Below are positions 7,416 through 15,316 of a stretch of DNA of 19,488 nt, piece by piece. Each line of letters begins with the position of its first letter. Position 1 is the stretch's first letter. Both the position numbers and the translations under genes were made by a program. Origin of the DNA: Prevotella sp. (GTDB lineage: Bacteria > Bacteroidota > Bacteroidia > Bacteroidales > Dysgonomonadaceae); the NCBI GenBank assembly GCA_031263965.1, contig JAISES010000062.1, positions 1-19,488 of the forward strand, in the 5' to 3' direction. A model generated the notes under the pieces. That model was not told the origin of the DNA, made no database searches, and worked only from the letters and a program-made list of their open reading frames with translations.

Positions 7416-8245
7416 CAACTGTTTCTTTTCGCCAAAGTATAAGATTTCTCTTTTACATATTCCGCCCATTGCGCCATACTCTTTGTGTTATCAAAAAATG
7501 TATGCGGGATAGGGTCTCCAAATATAATAGAAAAACCTGAATTCTTATTTTTAAACATTTCGTCCGGTAAAAGTATCAATTCTACATTAAACTTTACACC
7601 TGACATCTTCCTTGCATTTGCAAATCTATAAAAGAAATTCGAGTTTTCACCTTCAAAATGAACCGGAACTACATCACGCTTCGACTCAATGGCCTTTATT
7701 ATAAAGTTTTTATGCCAATCGAGGTCATATATTTTCCCTTTCTCTTTTCTGGAACAAAGTCCGGCAGGGAAAGTAACAATTTGATTATCCGAATCATAAG
7801 CATTCCGCATATCTGTTGTAGCTTGTTTAGACTGCCGCCCGTATTTATTAACAGGCAGAAATATAGGTTGCAGATTTCTTATAAAATAAAGGACGTCATT
7901 TACTACATATTTGATTTTCTTATCAAATTTTTCTCCGATCACAGCAGATAAACAGATCCCGTCAAGACCCCCAAGAGGATGGTTTGATGCAAATATATAC
8001 CGTCCGTCTTCCGGAATATTATCCAGACCTTTAATGTCGAGAGACAAATTGAAATACCCTACTACAGACTGCATAAAATCTACGCCCTCTTTATCGGCAT
8101 AAACCCTGAGAATCTCATTTAGCTCGTCGATATGAACTTTACGTTTCAGATAGTTTATAATAAAGCGGGGTGTTTTATTATAAATTTTCGGAGCTTTATC
8201 TTCTAAAACTTTATCTAAATCTAATTGTAGAGGTTCCTTATTCAT
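7415..8245 (-). CDS. glsA: PlsC-like lysophospholipid/lyso-amino-acid-lipid O-acyltransferase, GlsA/OlsA-like
   Basis: A 276-residue acyltransferase counted from the ATG at 8245; the frame also has a TTG at 8257 (four more residues), which I consider less likely. The motif I region is SNHPLGGLD (His89, Asp95). FPAG (159-162) stands in for the usual FPEG substrate-binding motif. VPVHFEGENS near residues 193-202 fits the later conserved block. Family knowledge: enzymes of this group add a second fatty acid to an N-acylated amino acid, making ornithine or glycine lipids. It is the first gene of an apparent four-gene operon and ends in TGATG, which starts the GlsB-like gene and suggests coupled translation. 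It may also act as an ordinary lysophosphatidate acyltransferase; the pairing argues for amino-acid lipids. Confidence 0.78.
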   Translation of the reverse strand: MNKEPLQLDLDKVLEDKAPKIYNKTPRFIINYLKRKVHIDELNEILRVYADKEGVDFMQSVVGYFNLSLDIKGLDNIPEDGRYIFASNHPLGGLDGICLSAVIGEKFDKKIKYVVNDVLYFIRNLQPIFLPVNKYGRQSKQATTDMRNAYDSDNQIVTFPAGLCSRKEKGKIYDLDWHKNFIIKAIESKRDVVPVHFEGENSNFFYRFANARKMSGVKFNVELILLPDEMFKNKNSGFSIIFGDPIPHTFFDNTKSMAQWAEYVKEKSYTLAKRNS

Positions 8246-8275
8246 TCCTGAATTCAAAATAGACCTTTATGCACA

Positions 8276-8283
8276 CAAAAATA
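8276..8283 (-). promoter_or_regulatory. candidate -7 box (TATTTTTG) of the glsA-glsB-ogt-maf operon
   Basis: TAnnTTTG match on minus, 31-38 nt upstream of the ATG at 8245, similar in distance to the box of the PurF-like gene. There is no clear -33 element and the surroundings are AT-rich, so confidence is modest. Confidence 0.4.
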
Positions 8284-8315
8284 GTCTATTTTAAATTATC
8301 TATACTTACGATATT

Positions 8316-8478
8316 AAGAAACTGTTTGAATTTTAGCGAAAAATATTATTGAAGTCATCTTGACTTTATATAATTCAGCTCTTTTGTCATCCTGAGGAAC
8401 GAAGGATCCGGGTTTTCAGGAGATATTTGCTTCGCCTTCGCTTCAGCGATTTGCTATGAAATTAAAACAGCTTCCAAG
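8316..8478. repeat. inverted-end repeat element B (about 163 bp)
   Basis: The left end, from 8316, reads AAGAAACTGTTTGAATTTTA. The right end, 8450-8478, read on minus, starts CTTGGAAGCTGTTTTAATTT. It lies between the promoter region of the glsA operon and the stop of the NfnB-like gene (8486). Inside are GAAGTCATCTTGACTTTATA (8352-8371), shared with element C, and a GTCATCCTGAGGAACGAAGG repeat (8386-8405), another wording that is common in unrelated bacteria. No gene is seen. Confidence 0.7.
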
Positions 8479-8485
8479 TTGGGGC

Positions 8486-9961
8486 TTACTCGCTTTTTAT
8501 GGCCTTGTCCATAGCGGCGGCAGCTTTACGGCCATCGCCCATCGCCAAAATAACCGTCGCGCCACCCCTGACGATATCGCCTCCGGCATAAACATCAGGT
8601 AGCGCCGAACGCATTGTTTCCTGATCTACGATGATGGTACCCCATTTGGATATTTCGAGCCCTTTGAAAGTAGATGGGATTAGCGGATTAGGAGATACGC
8701 CTACGCTGACAATCACTTCATCTACGTCGAACCATTCGGTTGCGCCCTCAACAGGAACCGGCTTCCGGCGTCCCGACGCGTCGGGCTCTCCCAACTCCAT
8801 TTTTTGTAACCGCATGCGTTGTACCCTGCCGTTCTCATCTCCTTCATATCTGACAGGGTTGTGAAGTGTATAAAATTCTATTCCTTCTTCCTTAGCATGT
8901 TTTACTTCTTCTATTCTTGCCGGCATTTCTTCTTCGGAACGGCGATAAACCACCATAGCCCGTTCCGCGCCAAGCCTTTTCGCGGTACGCACGGCATCCA
9001 TGGCTGTATTTCCGGCTCCTATGATGGCCACCTTCTTGCCCTTTTGTACAGGGGTATCACTTTCAGGATTTGAAGCATCCATCAGATTGACACGGGTAAG
9101 GAACTCGTTGGATGACATGACTCCGATCAGGTTTTCACCGGGGATATTCATGAAATTGGGCAGGCCGGCTCCGCTAGCGGCAAAAATACCTTTAAAGCCA
9201 TCTTCGTGTAAGTCTTCATACGAAATAGTTTTACCTACAATGCAGTTGTTGATAAATTTAACTCCCATTTTGCGGAGGACATCGATTTCAACGTCTACAA
9301 TTTCATTCGGTAAGCGAAATTCGGGTATTCCGTACTTTAAAACGCCGCCTATTTCATGGAGCGCTTCAAAAACAGTTACATCGTATCCCTTTTTAGCCAT
9401 ATCACCGGCAAAAGATAATCCGGCAGGACCAGATCCGATCACGGCGATTTTTATGTTGTTGGCAGGAGCAAGTTCCGGTAAGGACACCTTTCCGCTTTCC
9501 CGCTCATAGTCTGCCGCGAAACGCTCAAGGTAACCTATGGCTACAGGTTCCTTTTTCATTTTCTGTATATAGATACATTTCGATTCGCATTGTTTTTCCT
9601 GTGGACAAACGCGGCCACAAACAGCAGGCAATGCGCTCGTTTCTTTGAGTACTTTGGCGGCTTCCTGAAAATTTCCCCGTTCGATATTCTTGACGAAGGA
9701 AGGTATATGTATTCCTACCGGACACCCTTCCATACACGTGGGGTTTGCACAGTCGAGACAACGTCCGGCTTCATAAACAGCTTGTTCTGCCGATAATCCC
9801 AGATTGACTTCGTCTTTTAGTGAATGGCTTCTATAACCGGGATCCAGTTCAGGCATATGTACCCGTGCTCTTTCGCCCCTGTCTTTTGCTTTTACCGTTT
9901 TCCGGAGTTCTTCCCTCCATGGCTCATTACGGCGGGCTTGTATATATTCTTGTTCTGTCAT
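8486..9961 (-). CDS. NfnB/SudA-type NADPH-binding flavoprotein subunit (GltD-like; often labelled glutamate synthase small subunit)
   Basis: A 491-residue protein. The N-terminal iron-sulfur region has eight cysteines in the pattern CLDCANPTCMEGC (C68, C71, C76, C80) and CGRVCPQEKQCESKC (C115, C119, C125, C129), enough for two [4Fe-4S] clusters. An FAD-binding GSGPAGLSFA follows at about 176-185 and a second dinucleotide site GAGNTAMDA, for NADP(H), at about 315-323. The C-terminal GGDIVRGGATVILAMGDG is the second FAD signature. The protein resembles GltD, but no large glutamate synthase subunit is adjacent. Instead the partner upstream is an NfnA/SudB-type protein. This pairing is that of ferredoxin:NADP transhydrogenase or sulfide dehydrogenase. 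The start at 9961 gives a complete GltD-like N-terminus. The family is certain; the electron acceptors are inferred. Confidence 0.9.
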   Translation of the reverse strand: MTEQEYIQARRNEPWREELRKTVKAKDRGERARVHMPELDPGYRSHSLKDEVNLGLSAEQAVYEAGRCLDCANPTCMEGCPVGIHIPSFVKNIERGNFQEAAKVLKETSALPAVCGRVCPQEKQCESKCIYIQKMKKEPVAIGYLERFAADYERESGKVSLPELAPANNIKIAVIGSGPAGLSFAGDMAKKGYDVTVFEALHEIGGVLKYGIPEFRLPNEIVDVEIDVLRKMGVKFINNCIVGKTISYEDLHEDGFKGIFAASGAGLPNFMNIPGENLIGVMSSNEFLTRVNLMDASNPESDTPVQKGKKVAIIGAGNTAMDAVRTAKRLGAERAMVVYRRSEEEMPARIEEVKHAKEEGIEFYTLHNPVRYEGDENGRVQRMRLQKMELGEPDASGRRKPVPVEGATEWFDVDEVIVSVGVSPNPLIPSTFKGLEISKWGTIIVDQETMRSALPDVYAGGDIVRGGATVILAMGDGRKAAAAMDKAIKSE

Positions 9962-10064
9962 AGTTTTTTCAGTTGTTAGTTATTGGCTTTTAGCCGATAG
10001 CTTTTATTATTCGTGATCTTATATATTCTTACTAATAGCTAAAGTCCATTAGCTCCGATACAGA
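9962..10064 (-). other. 103-bp spacer between the Nfn-like subunits with repeated GCTAAT/GCTATT words
   Basis: On minus the spacer holds GAGCTAATGGACTTTAGC, TAGCTATTAGTAAG and AAAGCTATCGGCTAAAAGCC in near succession. These are degenerate copies of a GCTATNRG-like word. No hairpin with a U-run or promoter stands out, so the two genes are probably still one transcript. Confidence 0.35.
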
Positions 10065-10847
10065 TTAGTTATATGCTCTAAGCCTCATTAACATTTCATC
10101 GAAGTCTACCTCATGAGCATTAAACTCGGGACCATCAACGCATACAAACTTGGTTTTACCTCCCACTGTTACACGGCAAGCCCCGCACATGCCCGTTCCG
10201 TCTACCATTATTGTATTCAGGGAAGCCATTGTAGGGATTTCGTATTTCCTGGTAAGCAAAGAAACGAATTTCATCATAACAGCAGGCCCTATCGTTACAC
10301 AAAGGTCTACTTTCTCTCTGTTGATTATCATTTCTATACCGTTTGTTATTAGTCCTTTGTGGCCGTATGATCCATCATCGGTCATGACCAGCACCTCATC
10401 GGAATATTCGGTTACTTGTTTCTCCAGTATAACAAGTTCTTTTGTGCGCGCGGCCAACACAGAGATTACTTTGTTGCCGGCTTTTTTCATGGCTTCGATG
10501 ATTGGCAGCATAGGGGCTATCCCGACACCTCCTCCTGCACAAACTACCGTGCCATATTTCTCTATGTGGGTGGCTTGTCCTAACGGGCCTACGACATCTG
10601 TAATATAATCGCCAATATTGAGCGCGCAGATTTTTTTTGATGAATCGCCTACGGCTTGTATGACGATCGTTATAGTTCCTTTAGTTGTGTCGGATGCCGC
10701 AATAGTAAGTGGAATACGTTCTCCCTTTTCACCAACGCGCACTATTACAAAATGCCCGGCTTTACGGCTTTTTGCAATAAGGGGAGCTTCTACTTCGAAT
10801 CTGACAACATTTTCGGAGAAGTACTCTTTGTCTACAATCTTATTCAT
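10065..10847 (-). CDS. NfnA/SudB-type FAD/NAD-binding [2Fe-2S] subunit (dihydroorotate dehydrogenase electron-transfer-like)
   Basis: A 260-residue protein of the ferredoxin-reductase-like family used as the PyrK, SudB and NfnA subunit. RIPLTIA (44-50) is the FAD-binding region, CAGGGVGIAPMLPI (103-116) binds NAD(H), and the C-terminal DGTGMCGACRVTV with FVCVDGPEF supplies C221, C224 and C236 plus nearby Asp216. That three-Cys-plus-Asp set fits the unusual [2Fe-2S] site of NfnA-type subunits rather than the four-Cys site of PyrK. It lies directly upstream of the GltD-like subunit on the same strand, supporting a two-subunit complex. In known systems such a complex couples NADH, NADPH and ferredoxin, or acts on sulfide or polysulfide. 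Which one applies here is not decidable from sequence alone. Confidence 0.88.
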   Translation of the reverse strand: MNKIVDKEYFSENVVRFEVEAPLIAKSRKAGHFVIVRVGEKGERIPLTIAASDTTKGTITIVIQAVGDSSKKICALNIGDYITDVVGPLGQATHIEKYGTVVCAGGGVGIAPMLPIIEAMKKAGNKVISVLAARTKELVILEKQVTEYSDEVLVMTDDGSYGHKGLITNGIEMIINREKVDLCVTIGPAVMMKFVSLLTRKYEIPTMASLNTIMVDGTGMCGACRVTVGGKTKFVCVDGPEFNAHEVDFDEMLMRLRAYN

Positions 10848-10894
10848 TTAGTAAATATTAGTTTAAGATACCCATTTCGGGAGGTATAATTTTA

Positions 10895-10902
10895 CAAAGG
10901 TA
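10895..10902 (-). promoter_or_regulatory. candidate -7 box (TACCTTTG) of the nfnA-nfnB operon
   Basis: TAnnTTTG match on minus, 48-55 nt upstream of the ATG at 10847. Repeat element C begins at about 10911, so its left end covers the place where a -33 element would be expected. Confidence 0.5.
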
Positions 10903-10910
10903 CAATAAAG

Positions 10911-11075
10911 TTAGAAACTGTTTAAGTTTTGAAGCCATCTTGACTTTTCTTATATAAATTCTATTTCACATTTCAAGATTTCAATATTTTGTATATCAAC
11001 AAAATACAATTGCGATTTATGAAATTATTTATTGTAAACTATATAATATGATATAAATTTAAACAGGCTCTAAAG
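10911..11075. repeat. inverted-end repeat element C (about 165 bp)
   Basis: The left end, 10911-10930, reads TTAGAAACTGTTTAAGTTTT. The right end, 11050-11075, read on minus, starts CTTTAGAGCCTGTTTAAATT. Near the left end GAAGCCATCTTGACTTTTCT matches element B. A 7-bp stem (TATTTTG 10985-10991 with CAAAATA 11000-11006) lies inside. It fills most of the 271-bp gap between the NfnA-like start and the deacetylase stop; I see no gene there. Confidence 0.65.
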
Positions 11076-11118
11076 ATATGGAAATTTTAAAGAAATAAGG
11101 TGGAGAATAAGAATGTCT

Positions 11119-11730
11119 TTACAGCAGGCTGAAAGTGTATCCTTGTCCCAAAAGCCAATCGATGCTGCGGGGCAAAGCATCTTTCATATTCGTTTCGGCC
11201 TTCAACGAATCGTGAAAAACTATTACAGAACCGTCCCTTGCATATTTTTTCACGTTGTCGAATACTTTATCCGGATTTATCAACTTACTATAGTCACGGG
11301 TTACCACATCCCACATAACTATTTTATAGTAACGGCGCAAGACGAAGAACTGCGGCATTCGCATATGTCCGTGAGGCGGACGAAACAGGCCCGAATCGAT
11401 ATATTCCGAAGCAAGTCTGGTATTTTCCAGATACCTTTTCGAAAGAGTACGTATTCCCTGTATATGGTTGAAAGTATGATTACCTACACGGTGACCCCTG
11501 TCGAGTACCATTTGGTATATATCGGGATGCTTGCGTACATTATCGCCTACGCAGAAGAAAGTAGCCTTAATGTCATATTTATCCAATAAGTCCAACACCC
11601 AGGGAGTTATCCCGGGAACAGGCCCATCGTCAAATGTCAGATAGATTGTTTTCCTGCCTTTAACAGGTTTCCGCCAAAGGGCTCCGGGAAAGAGCCAGCG
11701 GTATAGCTTAGGGGGGCGTTCTATTAGCAT
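11119..11730 (-). CDS. polysaccharide deacetylase family protein (NodB domain, CE4)
   Basis: A 203-residue single-domain carbohydrate esterase. NodB motifs appear in order: TFDDGP (32-37, with the catalytic and metal-binding Asp pair), NHTFNH (84-89; His85 and His89 as metal ligands), RPPHG (117-121), MWDVVTRDY (139-147) and VFHDS (171-175; His173). All catalytic residues are present, so the enzyme should be active. CE4 enzymes remove N- or O-acetyl groups from peptidoglycan, chitin-like sugars or other polysaccharides. The N-terminus (WLFPGALW) is short and only weakly hydrophobic, so the location is unclear. It lies 51 bp behind the DUF2723 gene and probably shares its mRNA. The true substrate is not visible in the sequence. 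Confidence 0.88.
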   Translation of the reverse strand: MLIERPPKLYRWLFPGALWRKPVKGRKTIYLTFDDGPVPGITPWVLDLLDKYDIKATFFCVGDNVRKHPDIYQMVLDRGHRVGNHTFNHIQGIRTLSKRYLENTRLASEYIDSGLFRPPHGHMRMPQFFVLRRYYKIVMWDVVTRDYSKLINPDKVFDNVKKYARDGSVIVFHDSLKAETNMKDALPRSIDWLLGQGYTFSLL

Positions 11731-11742
11731 AGCAACATGAGA

Positions 11743-11773
11743 AGCAGGCGAATAACAGGGGTATCCGCCCGCT
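11743..11773 (-). other. possible RNA hairpin between the DUF2723 and deacetylase genes
   Basis: On minus, AGCGGGCG and CGCCTGCT can form an 8-bp stem with one G-U pair and a 15-nt loop. There is no U-run after it, so a terminator is unlikely. It may tune expression of the deacetylase, whose ATG lies 13 nt further on. Confidence 0.3.
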
Positions 11774-11781
11774 CATATGTT

Positions 11782-14700
11782 TTAATTTGGTTGTGAATAT
11801 TTTTTTAAAAGTTCCGGCGTATATCTTCGCATCAATTCGCCTATACGCTCGGCATTCGCATACTCTTCTTTTTCGACGACAGAGTCTTCCCCGGCCAGAT
11901 AAAATCCTCTCATCGAAGTACGCATCAGGTAATCGAGAGGATGGTTTCTCGGATTGAAACTAACGCCGTTGCGCAGGAATATTTCGGCGCGCGAAGTCAG
12001 CTTCTCAAGAAGCTCTTTATATTTAGCTCTATCGTTGTGCTGATAAGTAACCAGGACTTGCACTTCCGTATCGAAGTAGCCTCTGATATCCGCACTCGAA
12101 TTTACCATATCGTTCTGTTTCATACTCAAGTACCAATTGAGGGCACCCTCTGTACGATACATTATTTCATCTATTATCTTCTGCGCTTTTTCCGGATGTT
12201 CCAACTGGTAATATGCGTCTGCATATCCAACCGACTCGCCGCTACGCGGAATCGTATTCCCTGGAAGCACTTCTATACATCTGTCGAGAGCTATCAATGC
12301 TTTATCATTCTTGCCTTCAAGCAAAAGGGCTGAGATAAGATCACTGAATAACACACGGAAAGTGCGGCACATTCTCAGGTTGTTTTCATCCAGGTACACT
12401 TTCGGTTTCTCTACCCCGCCCCACTTGTATTTGTTGACCAGATTATCGAACATCACTTCGGTATTTACACCTGTACTGTCTGTTTTACCCGGAGTAATGC
12501 GGTATATAATACCTTCCTGGATAGAATGATTATCCAGTTTCAACGGCGGCTCGCCAATAGTCAGAGCATAGTAGATAGGACGTTTCCAATCGTCCTTGTT
12601 GATATTGTTCAACATTTCCAGAATCATAATCTCTTGCCGGTATATACCTCCCGATTTGTTCGCGCTCAGGTCGAACAACAGCTCCGAAGCCGGACTTGTG
12701 CCCAATGCTTTCCAATCTATTTTCGACTGATCGACAGGCATTTTCAATACATTTCCCGGAAGAATAACTCCCTTATCTATTCCAAACGGATTATGAGGCG
12801 CATAATTATCTTTTGTTTTCAATATTTCCAACGCATCGTCCAACATCAATGTATCTTTATACACAGCCGTATCGTAAAAATCGGAGAAGTTGATCCTGTT
12901 GAGGAAAGAAGCTCCATCTTTAGAGTTTTGATACTCCCTTTTTACAGCATTTTCTATATCGCTCTTCGACAATACGTATGCCGACTGGCCTTTTGATCCC
13001 TGATAACGGTCTTCTGTCCACGAAATAGGCAGAGGCGACGAGTCATATGCCTGACGGCGCATTTGGTCTACATACCAGTCTGTTTGCAGGTAACTCAGGT
13101 TACTCACCCGTACGTCTGTACGGAAGCCCTCTACCTCCTGGGAATACCACAACGGGAATGTATCATTGTCGCCCATCGTAAACAGAATACTGTTAGGCTC
13201 GCAACCCCGCAGATAATTCTCTCCAAAGTCGCGCATGGTATATCTGTCCGAACGGTCGTGATCGTCCCAGTTCTGACTTGCCAATTGCACAGGGACTATC
13301 AAAGCCAGTCCTGTAGCAAGAGCCGCAGACACTGTGTCCGGCAATTTCTTATTGAACAGGTTCCACAAGAATGCCACGCCGAAGCCTATCCATATACAGA
13401 ATGCGTAGAACGACCCTGCATAAGCATAGTCACGCTCGCGTGGCTCGAAGGGTTGCTGGTTCAGGTATATAATGATGGCAATACCGGTCATAAAGAATAG
13501 CATGAAGATGATAAGGAACTGCTGCTCGCCTTTTTTACCTCTTGTCAGTTGGTACACAATACCGAGAATGCCAAGTATCAGCGGCAACATATAATATACG
13601 TTGTGTCCTTTATTTTCGAGAATATCCGGAGGAAGATTGTCCTGAGGCCCGCGTCCCAGCAATTCGTCTACAAATCCGATTCCGGTAATCCAGTTGCCAT
13701 TGCTAAGGCCTCCGTTGGCTTGCATATCGTTTTGGCGGCCTGAAAAGTTCCACATAAAGTAGCGGAAGTACATAAAGTCTAATTGATAGCTAAAGAAGAA
13801 TTTCAGATTCTCGAACATTGTAGGAGGCACTGATGTATCTTTAATATCTGCCCATATCTGATACCCAAGTATATGTCTTTGCTCGGTAGAATACATACGG
13901 GGAAGCAGCATTGTGTTGTCCAATCCGTATGTAGGGATAGTGCTGACCACTACATATTTATCTTTTTCGTCTGGCGATTTCTTCACCACTTTGTCGTAGT
14001 TCAGCTTTTCGCTTTCGGGAGGGGCTAAGCGTCCTGTCGAAGGGTTTCTTTTCTCGGTCGAAGCGTATGTTCTACCATAGAACAATGGCCTGTCGCCATA
14101 CTGTTCACGGTTGAGGTAGCCGGCCAGCGTAAATACATTCTCAGGCGAATTCTGATCCATCGGTGTATTGGCTATGGAACGGATAGGAATAAGGGCAAAT
14201 GATGAATATCCTATCAAAATAACCATCAGGCACAAAACTATCGTATTCAGCAACCGGGAAGTAACACCTTTATATTTGAATAAAAATACCAGAAGGCCGG
14301 CAATAAGCAATACCCATAAGAAAGCATTCGAACTAATAATAACGGCTCCGCTAAGCACAAGAGATACTGCGGTCGCTATTTTGGCACGGGTCATATTTCC
14401 TTTTTTCGACAAGGTTTCGTACAATGCCCATACGATGGATACAACCATTATTAATATATAGGTCAATGCTCCCGAATTGTAAGAGAAGCCTAAGCTATTG
14501 ACAAAGAACATTTCGAACCATCCGCCGACTTGTGTAAAGCCCGGAATGATACCGTACATCAATACCACGATCAGGGAAACAGATCCGGCTAAAGCAAGCA
14601 ACAAGCCTTTCCAGGAAACGTCTTTTGCCTTTTTGAAGTAATAGACCAATACGATTGCCGGTATACAAAGCAAGTTGAGTAAATGTACACCGATAGATAA

Positions 14701-15258
14701 GCCCATAGCGTAAGCTATCAATACCAACCATTTGTCGGAACCCGGCTTACCGGCACGGTTTTCCCATTTCAGTATCAACCAGAATACTAAGGCTGTAAAC
14801 ATGGAAGAGTAGGCATAAACCTCACCCTCGACGGCAGAGAACCAAAATGTATCGGTAAATGCATATGTAAGAGCGCCAACCAAACCACTACCCATGATAG
14901 CGATAAGTTGTCCTATTGTCATTTCTTGGGAAGAGTCGGTATAGATAAGCTTTTTAGCAAGATGTGTGATTGTCCAGAAGAGGAACAGGATGGTCAGCGC
15001 ACTGAGCAAAGCCGACATACTGTTGACCATCGCTGCCACTTGCGTAGGATCGGAAGCGAACAGCGTGAAAAACTTTCCTGTAATCATAAAAAACGGAGCG
15101 CCGGGCGGATGTCCCACCTCCAACTGATACGCCGACGAAATGAATTCTCCGCAATCCCAAAAACTGGCTGTAGGTTCAATAGTCATAAGGTAAACAACCG
15201 CGGCTACTGCAAAACTAAACCAGCCCAGAGTATTGTTTATCAGGTTATATTTTTTCAT
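11782..15258 (-). CDS. DUF2723 family membrane glycosyltransferase-like protein (TMEM260-type GT-C fold)
   Basis: A 1158-residue protein. Residues 1 to about 660 hold many membrane segments and the rest is soluble, probably periplasmic. The first extracytoplasmic loop carries the DUF2723 signature EPTASFWDCGEFISSAYQLE, with the acidic pair Asp35/Glu38, followed by GHPPGAP (49-55). Asp/Glu in the first loop is the place of the catalytic acid in GT-C glycosyltransferases. Other conserved-looking blocks are PRERDYAYAGSFYAF (606-620) and GDNDTFPLWY (696-705). The tail from about 980 on is helical and may form TPR-like repeats. Family knowledge: the human DUF2723 protein TMEM260 is a protein O-mannosyltransferase. 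A role in O-glycosylation of secreted proteins in this organism is an inference. A TATCTTTG box lies upstream, and the deacetylase follows. Confidence 0.85.
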   Translation of the reverse strand: MKKYNLINNTLGWFSFAVAAVVYLMTIEPTASFWDCGEFISSAYQLEVGHPPGAPFFMITGKFFTLFASDPTQVAAMVNSMSALLSALTILFLFWTITHLAKKLIYTDSSQEMTIGQLIAIMGSGLVGALTYAFTDTFWFSAVEGEVYAYSSMFTALVFWLILKWENRAGKPGSDKWLVLIAYAMGLSIGVHLLNLLCIPAIVLVYYFKKAKDVSWKGLLLALAGSVSLIVVLMYGIIPGFTQVGGWFEMFFVNSLGFSYNSGALTYILIMVVSIVWALYETLSKKGNMTRAKIATAVSLVLSGAVIISSNAFLWVLLIAGLLVFLFKYKGVTSRLLNTIVLCLMVILIGYSSFALIPIRSIANTPMDQNSPENVFTLAGYLNREQYGDRPLFYGRTYASTEKRNPSTGRLAPPESEKLNYDKVVKKSPDEKDKYVVVSTIPTYGLDNTMLLPRMYSTEQRHILGYQIWADIKDTSVPPTMFENLKFFFSYQLDFMYFRYFMWNFSGRQNDMQANGGLSNGNWITGIGFVDELLGRGPQDNLPPDILENKGHNVYYMLPLILGILGIVYQLTRGKKGEQQFLIIFMLFFMTGIAIIIYLNQQPFEPRERDYAYAGSFYAFCIWIGFGVAFLWNLFNKKLPDTVSAALATGLALIVPVQLASQNWDDHDRSDRYTMRDFGENYLRGCEPNSILFTMGDNDTFPLWYSQEVEGFRTDVRVSNLSYLQTDWYVDQMRRQAYDSSPLPISWTEDRYQGSKGQSAYVLSKSDIENAVKREYQNSKDGASFLNRINFSDFYDTAVYKDTLMLDDALEILKTKDNYAPHNPFGIDKGVILPGNVLKMPVDQSKIDWKALGTSPASELLFDLSANKSGGIYRQEIMILEMLNNINKDDWKRPIYYALTIGEPPLKLDNHSIQEGIIYRITPGKTDSTGVNTEVMFDNLVNKYKWGGVEKPKVYLDENNLRMCRTFRVLFSDLISALLLEGKNDKALIALDRCIEVLPGNTIPRSGESVGYADAYYQLEHPEKAQKIIDEIMYRTEGALNWYLSMKQNDMVNSSADIRGYFDTEVQVLVTYQHNDRAKYKELLEKLTSRAEIFLRNGVSFNPRNHPLDYLMRTSMRGFYLAGEDSVVEKEEYANAERIGELMRRYTPELLKKYSQPN

Positions 15259-15308
15259 AATGAAACAGGTAATTGAATAAACAGTTATCTCTTTAAAATA
15301 TTTGGGTG

Positions 15309-15316
15309 CAAAGATA
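15309..15316 (-). promoter_or_regulatory. -7 box (TATCTTTG) of the DUF2723-deacetylase operon
   Basis: Perfect TAnnTTTG match on minus, 51-58 nt upstream of the start at 15258. This predicts a leader of about 45 nt. No TTTG is seen at the -33 distance. Confidence 0.55.

Noticed and set aside
7416..7469. Longer N-terminus of the GlsB-like protein
   Set aside because: It lies inside the GlsA-like gene; the TGATG overlap start at 7415 is typical of coupled genes.
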